Origin: Pelagicoccus albus
Lineage (GTDB): Bacteria; Verrucomicrobiota; Verrucomicrobiia; Opitutales; Opitutaceae
Assembly: GCF_014230145.1 (NCBI RefSeq)
Contig: NZ_JACHVC010000001.1
Location: 186,001 to 250,000 of the forward strand
DNA length: 64,000 nt
Direction of reading: 5' to 3'
Shown here: positions 17,560 to 26,900 of the stretch, in pieces
Layout: each line of letters opens with the position of its first letter
Numbering within the stretch: position 1 is the stretch's first letter
Notes under the pieces: generated by a model
Database searches by the model: none
The model's input: only the letters and a program-made list of their open reading frames with translations
What the model was told of the DNA's origin: nothing
Made by a program: the position numbers and the translations under genes

Positions 17560-18975
17560 ATGGCGACTGTAAATACTCCGAAAAAACACGTTCCAAACCG
17601 TGATTCCTTAACGGCTATCAACGACGATGGCTCGCGTTACATCATCCATCCGTCGGACGCCAAGGGGCGTTTCAGGTTTTGGCGACGCGCTTCGGCGTAT
17701 TTCCTAATTCTGCTCTACGCGGCGTTGCCGTGGATCCAGATTGGCGGGTATCCGGCGGTATTTTTGGATACGGATGCCATGCGCTTTCATTTCTTGGGAA
17801 TGACTTTTGCGTCTCAAGATCTGTGGCTCGCGTTCTTTTTGATATCCGGTCTGGGCTTCGGACTCTTTTACATTACAGCCTTGCTAGGTCGTATTTGGTG
17901 CGGATGGGCCTGTCCTCAAACCGTCTTCTTGGAGCACGTATATCGTCGGGTTGAGCGTTGGATCGAGGGGGATGCGGTCAAGCGCCGTAAGCTCGATTCT
18001 AGCAAGTGGGGTATTGAGCGAATCTGGAAAAGAGGGCTGAAGCATTCTCTTTTCGTTCTATTGTCACTGGCCTTGGCTCATATGTTTATGGCCTATTTCG
18101 TGTCGGTGCCTGGCTTGTGGCAAATGATGCACGAAGCTCCTGCGGAGAACTGGAAGGTATTCGTTTTCGTCTTCGTTTTTGCCACCATACTCTATCTGAA
18201 CTTTGGCTGGTTCCGTGAGCAGCTTTGTATCGTGATCTGCCCTTATGGTCGTTTGCAGTCCGCTTTGATCGACGAACATTCGATGGTGATTGGCTACGAC
18301 GAGCAGCGTGGCGAGCCGAGGGGCAAGGCAAAAGATGCGGATGCGGGAGACTGTATCGACTGTAACCGATGCGTCCAAGTATGTCCGACCGGCATCGATA
18401 TTCGCCAAGGGCTACAGCTGGAGTGTATTGGCTGCGCCGCTTGCGTCGACGCCTGCGATTCGGTGATGGACAAGCTCAAGCGTCCAAGAGGTTTGGTGCG
18501 CTACGACTCCATGGAGGGATTGGAAGGGCGAAAGACTAAGTATGTCCGGCCGCGTATGATTCTCTACACTGTCCTGCTTTTGATAGGAGCTGGCGTTCTG
18601 CTGACCTCTTTGCGGGGATTGAGCGATGCGACTATCACGGCTTGGCGTGCTCCGGGCGCATCTTACTACGTGGACGCAGATGCCGTACGGAATCAGTTTA
18701 TGGTTCGTGTGACCAATACGCGAAACGATCCGACGAGCTACAGCCTAGCGTTAGAAAGTAGCCAGGATGGCATTGTCGCACGAGGAGTGAACGAGAATTT
18801 CGAGATCGCTGGAAATGGGGATTTCGTTCGACCGGTGATTGTGTTGGTAGACAAAAAAGAGTTTACAGGAGCCTTCAAGATGGAGGTAAGTGTGTTGGAC
18901 GCAGAAGGTGAAATCCTTATGTCTAGGCCTTTGGAATTCATTGGGCCGAGTCCGAAGCTTCTGAATAAGGAATAG
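17560..18975 (+). CDS. ccoG: cbb3 oxidase accessory protein CcoG (RdxA/FixG), ferredoxin-like
   Basis: A membrane Fe-S protein proposed to reduce copper during assembly of the oxidase. The 471-residue product has an N-terminal cytoplasmic part, about four to five membrane helices with the conserved GRIWCGWACPQTVFLE and CPYGRLQSALID motifs, and a cytoplasmic ferredoxin domain with two 4Fe-4S binding sets, CIDCNRCVQVCP and CIGCAACVDACD (about 265-305). The last helix is followed by a periplasmic IgG-like domain. The start ATG at 17560 is 20 bp past the terminator. Confidence 0.96.
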   Translation: MATVNTPKKHVPNRDSLTAINDDGSRYIIHPSDAKGRFRFWRRASAYFLILLYAALPWIQIGGYPAVFLDTDAMRFHFLGMTFASQDLWLAFFLISGLGFGLFYITALLGRIWCGWACPQTVFLEHVYRRVERWIEGDAVKRRKLDSSKWGIERIWKRGLKHSLFVLLSLALAHMFMAYFVSVPGLWQMMHEAPAENWKVFVFVFVFATILYLNFGWFREQLCIVICPYGRLQSALIDEHSMVIGYDEQRGEPRGKAKDADAGDCIDCNRCVQVCPTGIDIRQGLQLECIGCAACVDACDSVMDKLKRPRGLVRYDSMEGLEGRKTKYVRPRMILYTVLLLIGAGVLLTSLRGLSDATITAWRAPGASYYVDADAVRNQFMVRVTNTRNDPTSYSLALESSQDGIVARGVNENFEIAGNGDFVRPVIVLVDKKEFTGAFKMEVSVLDAEGEILMSRPLEFIGPSPKLLNKE

Positions 18976-18982
18976 CCTCAAC

Positions 18983-19144
18983 GTGGAAGAGCAAAGCAAC
19001 GAAACCAAAAAACGCGGAGGATGGCGAACTCTCGGCATATGGGTTACCTTAGCCTTCGTGGTGGTTATCGTGGCTTGGTATTTTTTAATCAAAGTGGCTT
19101 CCGAAAACGCGATGGAGCCTATCCCGCTTAAGCAGGCTAAATGA
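18983..19144 (+). CDS. Small single-helix membrane protein of the cbb3 cluster
   Basis: A 53-residue protein from a GTG at 18983, 7 bp after ccoG. A charged N-terminus (EEQSNETKKRGG) precedes one membrane helix (about 18-38) and a short polar tail. Its stop overlaps the next ATG as ATGA (19141-19144), the pattern of translational coupling. It occupies the place of CcoH/FixH between ccoG and ccoI but is much shorter than FixH. Its role is inferred from context only. Confidence 0.65.
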   Translation: MEEQSNETKKRGGWRTLGIWVTLAFVVVIVAWYFLIKVASENAMEPIPLKQAK

Positions 19145-19845
19145 TCGAAGATGGAAATCTCTATGCATTGCTCAATCCAGTGGCAGCCTTTTTGGCGGGC
19201 GCCCTGGTGAGTCTTCACTGCGTAGGGATGTGCGGACCTTTGAGTTGCGCCCTAATCGGTCGCCAGCAGGGTTCATCTGTTTTTGTTTCGCACGGAGTCT
19301 ATCACCTGGGTCGCTTCGTATCCTACACTTTGCTGGGAGCTCTGGCGGGAACTCTGGGTAGCCAACTTGTTTCATGGGTGGGTGAAAACCCAGCGCGTTA
19401 CGCGCCTTGGGCCTTGGGTTTATTTTTCGTAGCTTTGGCTTTGAATTTAGACGGCCTGATTACGAAGTGGCAGGCTCGCACTGGTGTGGGACGGGGCTTG
19501 GTTCAGCGAGCTTACAGACTCAGCGGCAATGCCCGAGGACTATCCTTGGGACTCTTGACGCCACTCATTCCTTGTGGCCCGCTGTATCTGATGCTTTGGG
19601 CGACCACTTTGACCGGCTCTGCTGCTCAGGGGGCGTTGGTGATGTTTGCCTTCGCTACCGGAACCGCACCACTTATGCTTTTGGCCCAATCTGGCTGGAG
19701 TTGGCTGTCGGTTCGAATGGATGCTAGAAAGCTCGCTTACCTTCGTCGCGGATTGGCCTTGGTCGCAGTTGGATTGCTGTGTTTGCGAGCGTTTGTAGGA
19801 ACGGACGCGGAGTCATTGGTTTCCGGCGACGGTATATGCAAGTAG
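19141..19845 (+). CDS. SafE/DsbD-type membrane protein (sulfite exporter TauE/SafE family) of the cbb3 cluster
   Basis: A 234-residue polytopic protein with about six helices. The N-terminal CVGMCGPLSCAL stretch (about residues 22-33) contains a C-x-x-x-C pair within the first helix, and a second cysteine stretch LIPCGPLYLML lies near 141-151. This paired-cysteine pattern is typical of the DsbD_2/SafE-like proteins that sit beside cbb3 genes and are linked to copper or thiol handling during assembly. It overlaps the small upstream gene by 4 bp and the ccoI start region by about 10 bp. The exact transport role is unknown. Confidence 0.85.
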   Translation: MIEDGNLYALLNPVAAFLAGALVSLHCVGMCGPLSCALIGRQQGSSVFVSHGVYHLGRFVSYTLLGALAGTLGSQLVSWVGENPARYAPWALGLFFVALALNLDGLITKWQARTGVGRGLVQRAYRLSGNARGLSLGLLTPLIPCGPLYLMLWATTLTGSAAQGALVMFAFATGTAPLMLLAQSGWSWLSVRMDARKLAYLRRGLALVAVGLLCLRAFVGTDAESLVSGDGICK

Positions 19846-22205
19846 GCAAGGGCAAGCGAGAGCCGCGGGAGCATCGTGGCGAAATGGCATGCAAACACTG
19901 CGGCACGACCTTTAGCCAAGTTAAGGAAGACGATGCCTTTTGTTGCTCTGGCTGCGAGTACGTCTACAGGATCATTCACGACGAATCCCTGGAGCGGTTT
20001 TATGACTTGAGGGGTAATGTATCTCGGCCGGTAGGCTCCTCCGTTTTCCAAAATACGGATTATCCTTGGCTCGATTCTTTGATCGAAATAGCTGAGTCGA
20101 AAGGGAAGGTGGCGAGTCTGAGCCTTGCTCTGGAAGGTATCTCTTGCGTGGGTTGCGTCTGGCTGATTGATCGGGTTTTTTCAGAAGCTCCGGGAGGAGT
20201 TTCGTGCCGAGTCAATGTACAGTTTGGAACCGTAGACCTCGAGTGGGAGTCGGGCAAATTCGACCTCAAGGCGTTTGCTTCACGGATCAAACATTTTGGC
20301 TACCGCGTCTGTCCTGCACGAGTCCAAGCCGATTCCGAGTCTCGTAAGATAGTCTGGAAACTCGGCTTGGCCGGCGCGTTCGCCTTGAACGGGATGCTCT
20401 ACACCTTACCGGGTTACCTAGGAATGGACTCGGAGTTCTTTTTCGCGGCTAATTTCAACTGGCTGTCCTCAATATTTGGAACGTTGAGCCTGTTGTTTTG
20501 CGGGTCTTATTTTATCGGAAAAGCCTTTAGGGCGGCAATTCAAGGCATTGCTCACTTAGATTTGCCGATTTCGATCGGTATCGTGTTCGCCTATCTAATC
20601 AGTTGGTATGGTGTCTGGAAAGAGGACGAGCATCTTGTCTATTTCGATTTTGTCTCAACCTTTGTCTTCTTGATGTTGGTGGGTCGCTGGTTGCAGGTGG
20701 TTGCGGTCGAGCGAAACAGGAATCGCCTTGCGGATATCCAACTCGACGCCCCCGAGATCGACATCGAAAGCAGCAATGGAGGCCGAGTTAAAGTGCGGGC
20801 GGACCAGATCCAAAAGGGGCAGACTTACTGGCTGCCTTCGGGGCAGCGTGTTCCGGTTCGTTCAATCTTGTTAAGCGAGCGAGCAAGTCTCGGGATGGAT
20901 TGGATTAGCGGGGAGTCGGAATCCAAGATTATCGATGCGGGAGATGAGGCGGCGTCTGGAGCGGAGCTAGAGAATCAATATCCGGTACGGATGCAGGCCT
21001 CGGAAGACTGGGACCAATCGCTATTGAGCAAGCTAAGCACACGCGCCACCCGTTCCCAAGAGAGGGACGCAATTGCCCAAAAATGGATTTTCCGCTATCT
21101 GCTCGTGGCTTTTGTAATAGCGGTAGCGGGAGGGCTCGGGTGGTTCTTCGGGAGCGATCTTGCTTCAGCCTTGAAGGTGTTTATCTCGGTCTTGGTTGTT
21201 TCTTGCCCATGCGCGCTCGGGATCTCGCTCCCGTTTGGAGATGAAATTGCGCTGGCCCGCCTTAAGCAGCAGGGCGTTTTTGTGACGACGCACTCCCTTT
21301 GGAATCGTCTCACTCGCATAAGTAGGATCGTTTTCGATAAAACAGGTACCCTGACCCGCAGTTCTCTGGCTATGGTGAATCCCGAAGGCATTCACAAACT
21401 GAATGGGGACGAGTTGGCTGCCTTAAGTTCCTTATGCTCCCAAACTCGTCATCCGATTTCCAATACGATCAGAGAGTATTTGATGGCGAAGGGCCTTTTC
21501 AGGATATTGCCACAAGTGGAGCCCTGCGAAAAAGTGGGATTCGGAATTGAGCTTGAGGCCGATTCATTCCTCTGGAGGCTGGGAAAAGGAAGTTGGGCTG
21601 CGGAAAGCGGAGAGGGGACAGTATTCTCTAGAAACGGAGTGATGCTGCTGGATCTCAGGTTCGAAGATCTGCCGCTTCCGGACTCTAGTCGCGAACTGAG
21701 ATTGCTCGAAGATGAAGGCCTAGACCTAGCGATCTTAAGCGGAGACCGGGAAGAAAAGGCTCGATTGATCGGACATGCTCTCGGGCTCGAGGATTCGCGC
21801 GTCTTCGGGAATCTGCTCCCGGAAGAGAAGGCGGATTGGATCGAACGCCACGAACCTGAAGCGACGCTGATGGTAGGGGATGGCGCAAACGATACGCTAG
21901 CATTTGAAACTGCCCTTTGCTGTGGGGCCCCTGCCAATGAGCAGGGAATCGTGGCGGAGCGGGCAGATTTCCATTACTTAGGAAACGGAATAGGAGGCAT
22001 TAGGGCTTTGCTGGCGATTGGCAGACAGAGAAAGATGTCGGTTCTCTGGCTGATGGCGTTCGCCGTCGCTTATAACCTTTTTGCGGTGGGGCTCTCTTTG
22101 CTGGGCTGGGTTACGCCCTTGGTTGCGGCCATTCTGATGCCGCTGAGCTCGATCGTCAGTTTGGCGATTGTGTGGTCGATTTTGGGTAAGCGAAATCTCA
22201 ATTGA
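19836..22205 (+). CDS. ccoI: Copper-transporting P1B-type ATPase CcoI (FixI)
   Basis: Moves copper across the inner membrane for the cbb3 active site. N-terminal metal-binding part: CKHCGTTF, then CCSGCEYVY, then an HMA-like domain with SCVGCVW. About eight membrane helices, the SCPCALGI ion-path motif, the phosphorylation site FDKTGTLT, the nucleotide-binding RHPIS stretch and the hinge GDGANDT follow in order. The start is uncertain: ATG at 19836 overlaps the previous stop, ATG at 19884 lies directly before CKHCG, and the frame is open to 19779. No ribosome site decides it. About 790 residues. Confidence 0.95.
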   Translation: MQVGKGKREPREHRGEMACKHCGTTFSQVKEDDAFCCSGCEYVYRIIHDESLERFYDLRGNVSRPVGSSVFQNTDYPWLDSLIEIAESKGKVASLSLALEGISCVGCVWLIDRVFSEAPGGVSCRVNVQFGTVDLEWESGKFDLKAFASRIKHFGYRVCPARVQADSESRKIVWKLGLAGAFALNGMLYTLPGYLGMDSEFFFAANFNWLSSIFGTLSLLFCGSYFIGKAFRAAIQGIAHLDLPISIGIVFAYLISWYGVWKEDEHLVYFDFVSTFVFLMLVGRWLQVVAVERNRNRLADIQLDAPEIDIESSNGGRVKVRADQIQKGQTYWLPSGQRVPVRSILLSERASLGMDWISGESESKIIDAGDEAASGAELENQYPVRMQASEDWDQSLLSKLSTRATRSQERDAIAQKWIFRYLLVAFVIAVAGGLGWFFGSDLASALKVFISVLVVSCPCALGISLPFGDEIALARLKQQGVFVTTHSLWNRLTRISRIVFDKTGTLTRSSLAMVNPEGIHKLNGDELAALSSLCSQTRHPISNTIREYLMAKGLFRILPQVEPCEKVGFGIELEADSFLWRLGKGSWAAESGEGTVFSRNGVMLLDLRFEDLPLPDSSRELRLLEDEGLDLAILSGDREEKARLIGHALGLEDSRVFGNLLPEEKADWIERHEPEATLMVGDGANDTLAFETALCCGAPANEQGIVAERADFHYLGNGIGGIRALLAIGRQRKMSVLWLMAFAVAYNLFAVGLSLLGWVTPLVAAILMPLSSIVSLAIVWSILGKRNLN

Positions 22206-22477
22206 CCCATTTGAGTGAGGTAGAAACGCCAACGTATCGATATCTTCTGTTAAGCAATTTTGCGGTAAAAAGAGAATAAGATAAAAAAATACAAGTTTAT
22301 CATCAAATAAGCTTGCGTACTGGGATCGGTAACCTAGGGTGTTGTTCAGTTTCAAGCGGTTAGCTTAACGATCAACTTCAACACAACTCATGCTCACTGG
22401 AGCAAAGGCACAAAGAGGGTTACTGAATTGAAGTCGGTCCGATAGCGAAAGCGGGAGAAGCGACGGGCAGTTTCGCC

Positions 22478-22573
22478 CTTAAATTTCTGTCAGGCAATAT
22501 ACGAGCCAAGTTGGATTAGGCACAAGCGGGGAAGCCCTTTTTTGAGGGCTTCCTTAGCTGACAGAAATTTAAG
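22478..22573. repeat. Perfect 16-bp inverted repeat enclosing an inner hairpin
   Basis: CTTAAATTTCTGTCAG at 22478-22493 is exactly complementary to CTGACAGAAATTTAAG at 22558-22573. Inside lies an 8-bp stem GGAAGCCC (22530-22537) / GGGCTTCC (22546-22553) with an 8-base loop. In RNA this would form a long stem with a large internal loop and an apical hairpin. No T-run follows, so it is not a simple terminator. Confidence 0.85.
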
Positions 22574-22668
22574 CGGTGTCAGATGTCCCAATAAAGCGGG
22601 ACAAATGCCCTCAATCTCATCATCTGAGTTGAAAAAGAATCTTGGTGTAAAAGCGTTGTTCAATCGCG

Positions 22669-22715
22669 CCTGCAGGCAAAAGCTCCGGTTTTTGACTGCA
22701 GGTCTTTTTGTTTTT
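22669..22715 (+). terminator. Terminator-like hairpin upstream of the Rrf2 gene
   Basis: CCTGCAGGCAAAAGC pairs imperfectly with GTTTTTGACTGCAGG (22669-22702; the outer 6 bp CCTGCA/TGCAGG and the A/T core match), followed by TCTTTTTGTTTTT. On the plus strand this would end a transcript coming from the structured region or from ccoI. Confidence 0.6.
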
Positions 22716-22830
22716 GGGGTCGAAACAAATCGTAAATCTTTACCTTCAGGCATTCATCGCTGATAAAATGGTAGAAAAGTCTTTATTGAAGGCGGGTTAA
22801 CTCCCATAAAATTACGGATTAGATTCACTT

Positions 22831-23280
22831 ATGTTCGGTTACGGAAAAATGGCAAATTACGCGATCGCCAGCCTCAGCTATCTGGCCGCGAATTATGAAA
22901 CGGAGGGCTTCAAAGCGAACTCTCAGACGATCGCGACGGCCCGTAATTTGTCTAGACCGCTCGTTGGAAAACTAATGTCGCAGATGTCCACCGCGGGCTT
23001 GGTCAACGGAACTCCAGGACCTGGGGGAGGCTTCTACCTTTCGCGCGCTCCGAAGGACATAACTTTGCTAGAAATCGTAAAGCTCTTTGAGAAAATCGAA
23101 GAAGCCCTGATGTGCCCCTTCGGGCCAGGCTGGTGCGGAAATGGCGACCCTTGTCCTTTTCACTACGAGTTGGAAGATAAGCGCGACGAGATGATGGCTT
23201 GGCTTTCCAATACGAACTTGGAGGTTTTCACCAACCATCCAGTGAAGCCTGAGAAAGGCTTTGATGCGGAAGCCGTTTAG
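22831..23280 (+). CDS. Rrf2-family transcriptional regulator, probably Fe-S type
   Basis: A 149-residue DNA-binding protein. The N-terminal winged helix has the Rrf2 pattern YAIASLSYLA, then the recognition region and LVNGTPGPGGGFYLSRAP (about 61-78). Three cysteines in the spacing C-x7-C-x5-C lie near residues 94-108 (MCPFGPGWCGNGDPC), close to the cluster ligands of NsrR, IscR and RirA. It therefore probably senses iron, redox state or nitric oxide through an Fe-S cluster. It lies just downstream of the cbb3 cluster; control of that cluster is possible but not shown. Confidence 0.9.
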   Translation: MFGYGKMANYAIASLSYLAANYETEGFKANSQTIATARNLSRPLVGKLMSQMSTAGLVNGTPGPGGGFYLSRAPKDITLLEIVKLFEKIEEALMCPFGPGWCGNGDPCPFHYELEDKRDEMMAWLSNTNLEVFTNHPVKPEKGFDAEAV

Positions 23281-23392
23281 CGGGTCCTGTCTCGAGTGCT
23301 AATCGGGACAGATCGGACTCCTTTTGTTGACGACTTGAGGGCTCTTTCTAGTGTCCGGCCAACTATGATCAATTGCCGGCTAGGAAACAACT

Positions 23393-23950
23393 GTGAGTAA
23401 CTTCAACTCCAAGCTGCGGGGCCTATTGTACTTAGTCGGTTTCATTTGGGCCGCGTTTGCCCTCGATCAACTGACTCCGATTAACCTCCTAGGTTATGGA
23501 ATCCTTCCGCGGGATCCGAGCCGACTTTGGGGAGTGTTGCTTTGGCCGTTCCTGCATGCCAATTTGAGTCATATTGGTAACAACACGATCACGCTCCTCG
23601 TTTTTGGCGCGATCATTTCGCTCAGGAGCTCAAGCAAGCGTTTCCTGCTAGTGAGCTTTTTGATCACTCTTTACGGTGGACTCGGGGTTTGGTTGTTCGG
23701 TCGGCCCGAATTGCACGTGGGAGCGAGCGGCCTGGTTTTTGGGTATTTTGGTTATATTCTCACCAGTGGAATTTACGACGGGAAGATATCTTCGGTCCTG
23801 ATCTCGACGGCAGTGATGATTTTGTTTGGTGGAATGATCTGGGGCATCCTTCCTACCCAAGCCCGAGTTTCATGGGAGGGCCACCTCTTTGGCTTTTTAG
23901 CGGGTGTCGTTTTGGCTGTCCGCAGCAAACCCAGAAGGAAGCGATTCTAG
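23393..23950 (+). CDS. Rhomboid-family intramembrane serine protease
   Basis: A 185-residue six-helix membrane protein starting at GTG 23393. It shows the rhomboid features in order: an HANLSHIGNN stretch with the conserved His and Asn residues (about 53-62), the catalytic serine in GASGLVFGYFGY (about 107-118), and the catalytic histidine in WEGHLFGFLAG (about 163-173). Cleaves membrane proteins within the bilayer; the substrate is unknown. Its 3' end overlaps the 3' end of the convergent uvrA gene by 4 bp. Confidence 0.9.
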   Translation: MSNFNSKLRGLLYLVGFIWAAFALDQLTPINLLGYGILPRDPSRLWGVLLWPFLHANLSHIGNNTITLLVFGAIISLRSSSKRFLLVSFLITLYGGLGVWLFGRPELHVGASGLVFGYFGYILTSGIYDGKISSVLISTAVMILFGGMIWGILPTQARVSWEGHLFGFLAGVVLAVRSKPRRKRF

Positions 23951-26900
23951 GAGATGTGAGAAACCAAATAGGGGGCAGTTATACTCCATTTCGATTTCTG
24001 CATTCCAGACAAAGGTCCCTGGAAGAGAATCTTGCCGCCCTTCGGCCCGCCTCCGGGTCCCATCTCAACGATGTAGTCAGCCTCCGCGATCAGGTCCAAA
24101 TGGTGCTCGATCACGACTACGGTGTGTCCCTGGTCGACAAGTTTGTGAAGCAGGAGAATTAGCTTTTCGCAGTCGTTCAGATGTAAACCGATGGTTGGCT
24201 CCTCGAGTATGTAGAGATTCGTCCTCGTGATGCCTCTGCTTCTTTCTGTGTAGCTTTGTAGCCCTTTGGAGAGTTCGGTAACGAGCTTTAGGCGTTGAGC
24301 TTCGCCACCAGAAAGGGTGGGGCTGCTTTGTCCCAGCGTGAGATAGCCTAGCCCAGTCTCAACCATCAGCTGCATGACCTCGCCGAGTTGGCTATGAAAG
24401 CTAAAGAACTCGGCTGCCTCTTCGAATGACATTGAGAGCACATCGGCTATGTTCTTACCCTTCCAGTGCAGGTCCAAAAGCTCTGGTCCGTATCGAGATC
24501 CTCCACAGTCCTCGCAGGTCACGTAAGTATCCGGCATAAAGCTCATTTCCAGTTTTACTCGACCTGCTCCCGAGCAAGTCTCGCAACGGCCATGGGCAGT
24601 ATTGAAGGAGAATCGTCCAGGTTTGTAGCCCCGCATTTTTGATTCAGGCAGGCTCGCGAAAAACTGTCGTATAATATCGAATACGCCCAAATAGGTAGCC
24701 GGCGTGGAACGAGGCGTTTTACCAATTGGGTCTTGGTCAACCTCTATTACGGAACGAAATTCGTGGGCACCGCTCAACTTTTCAAAAAGGACTTTTCCCT
24801 CTTCCCCTTCAACGCTCGGACCATTCTGGGAGAAATCTTTGCCAGTGATAGCCTTCTTCTTCGATTTGATCGAGTATGTAGCTGCAGGAGCAAGAAGATC
24901 CCTGATAAGCGATGATTTACCGGCACCAGAAGCTCCACAAACTACGGTAAGTCGCTCTTTTGGGATGTAGACAGATTGTTGGGAAAGGTTGCGGAACGTC
25001 GCTTTAGTCAAACTGACGAAGCCTTCCGTCGATCGAGAGCTAGGCCGTTTAACCTTGCGGTAAGAACCGGCGAGCGGATGCGGGATCCCGGATTTTAGAT
25101 AACGTCCAGTGAGGGAGTTTTCATTTTCTTTGAGTTGAGAGACTGTGCCTTGGGCAATGAGTTCTCCACCGTGCACTCCGGCTCCCGGGCCAAGATCGAT
25201 GATGTGGTCAGCTTGCTCCATCATGCCGTCGTCGTGCTCGACAACAAGGAGTGTATTCCCTTTCGACTTCAGGGTCTTTAGGGTTTCGATCAGTCGGTCC
25301 CCGTCGCTGGCGTGTAAGCCAATGCTTGGCTCGTCCAAGACGTACAGCACGCCCGCGAGGTTGGAACCAAGCTGGGCAGCGAGCCGGATGCGCTGAGCCT
25401 CTCCTCCAGACAGCGTTTGGGTCGGTCGGTCGAGCGAAAGGTAGTCCAAGCCGACCTTATCCAAAAACTGGAGACGCTCATGGATCTGGGAGATGATATC
25501 CCTCGCGATTAGTTTACCCCTTTTGTCTAAGTCTAGGTCGCCTAAGGTTTTAAGCAAATGATTTGGATCTCGTGACAGCAGTTTTGGCAGCGAGATGCTT
25601 TCCTCTTTTTTGAGAGGTAGAAGGACATTCCGGCTGATGCGATTAAGTCGCTCACCTTGGCACTCGGGACAGATGATCGCCTGGCTTTCATCCTCGCTAG
25701 AATCGTCTGCTCCAATGGCTTTGGCCAATTCTTCATCTTCCTCCAACCGTTCCCGCATCCACGGATAGATACGCCCATGTCCTCGACAGGCAGGACACCA
25801 ACCCTTGTGTGAATTGAAGGAAAAGTCCTTTGGGTCTAACTCGGGTAAGGCCTCTCCTGTTTCAGGGTCCATACGGGTTGTGGAGAGAAATTGAGGGGTG
25901 GGGGAAGAGCTCGAGATTATCAGACAAGTCCCTTTGCCCCGCTGGAGGGCTTCCTTGAGCTTTTTATGTAGTTGCGTTTTGGATCCTGTGAGGAGTTTCA
26001 AGTCCGCGATCACGACTTCGATATTGTGCTCCTTATAGCGATCGAGTTTTACGAAATCGTCGGTAAAGATAAGCTTCCCATCGACTCGCATCATTTCGTA
26101 GCCATGATCTTCAATCCAGCTTGCAATGGGCTGGTGGTGCCCTTTGCGGTTTCTTACAAGGGGAGCGAGCAAGTAAACGTGTTTCGACTTCTGAGCAGCG
26201 GGACTTTGAAGGAGCTTACTCAGACGTTTCTGAATTTCTGATTCGGTCTGCGAAACGAGTGCTTTGCCTGTATCCGGATTGTGGGGAACTCCTAATCTCG
26301 AGTATAGGAGGCGAAGGTATTGAGCAACTTCTGTGATCGTTGCGACGGTTGATTTTCGAGATCCGCGAGTTACCCGCTGCTCGATGGCGACGGTAGGTTG
26401 GATTCCCGAAAGATTGTCCAAATCCGGGCGGGGCAATTGTTCCACGAATTGCCTCGCGTAGGGTGACATAGATTCCATGAAACGCCGTTGGCCTTCTCCG
26501 AAAACGATATCGAATGCCAAGGTCGATTTACCCGATCCCGACGAACCCGTAATGACTGTGAATTGATAGCGAGGAATCGAAACGGTGATATCTTTCAGGT
26601 TGTGCTCTCTCGCACCTGTTACCACGAGGGATTGTTCTGTTCCAGCCTGAGGCAGCGAATTCAACTCTGGATTTGATCGATAGGTTGACTTCTCTTCCGC
26701 GGCCACAAAAGCGTTTGAATCGGAGAATTCAGGTCGGAGGTAGCGCGATGTCTCTGTATCGGATAGCTGGGCACAATTCTCCGGAGTTCCTTGAAATACG
26801 ACCTGTCCTCCTTTGGATCCTGCCTCTGGCCCCATTTCGACTATCCAGTCGGCAGACTTGAGTACGTCGATGTTGTGCTCAATCACGATTAAGCTGTGGC

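Larger units (their letters stand above)
22206..22830. other. 625-bp gene-free region with strong secondary structure
   Basis: No convincing coding frame: two short open frames here (22490-22753 minus and 22542-22763 plus) overlap each other and run through the hairpins. The stretch holds a 16-bp inverted repeat enclosing a further hairpin (22478-22573) and a terminator-like hairpin with a T-run (22669-22715). The first 170 bp are AT-rich. It could contain a non-coding RNA, a small repeat element, or only the ends of the flanking transcripts. Confidence 0.6.

Noticed and set aside
22490-22763. Two overlapping short frames on opposite strands in the ccoI-Rrf2 gap
   Set aside because: Both run through hairpins and the T-run; no start signals and no family resemblance.
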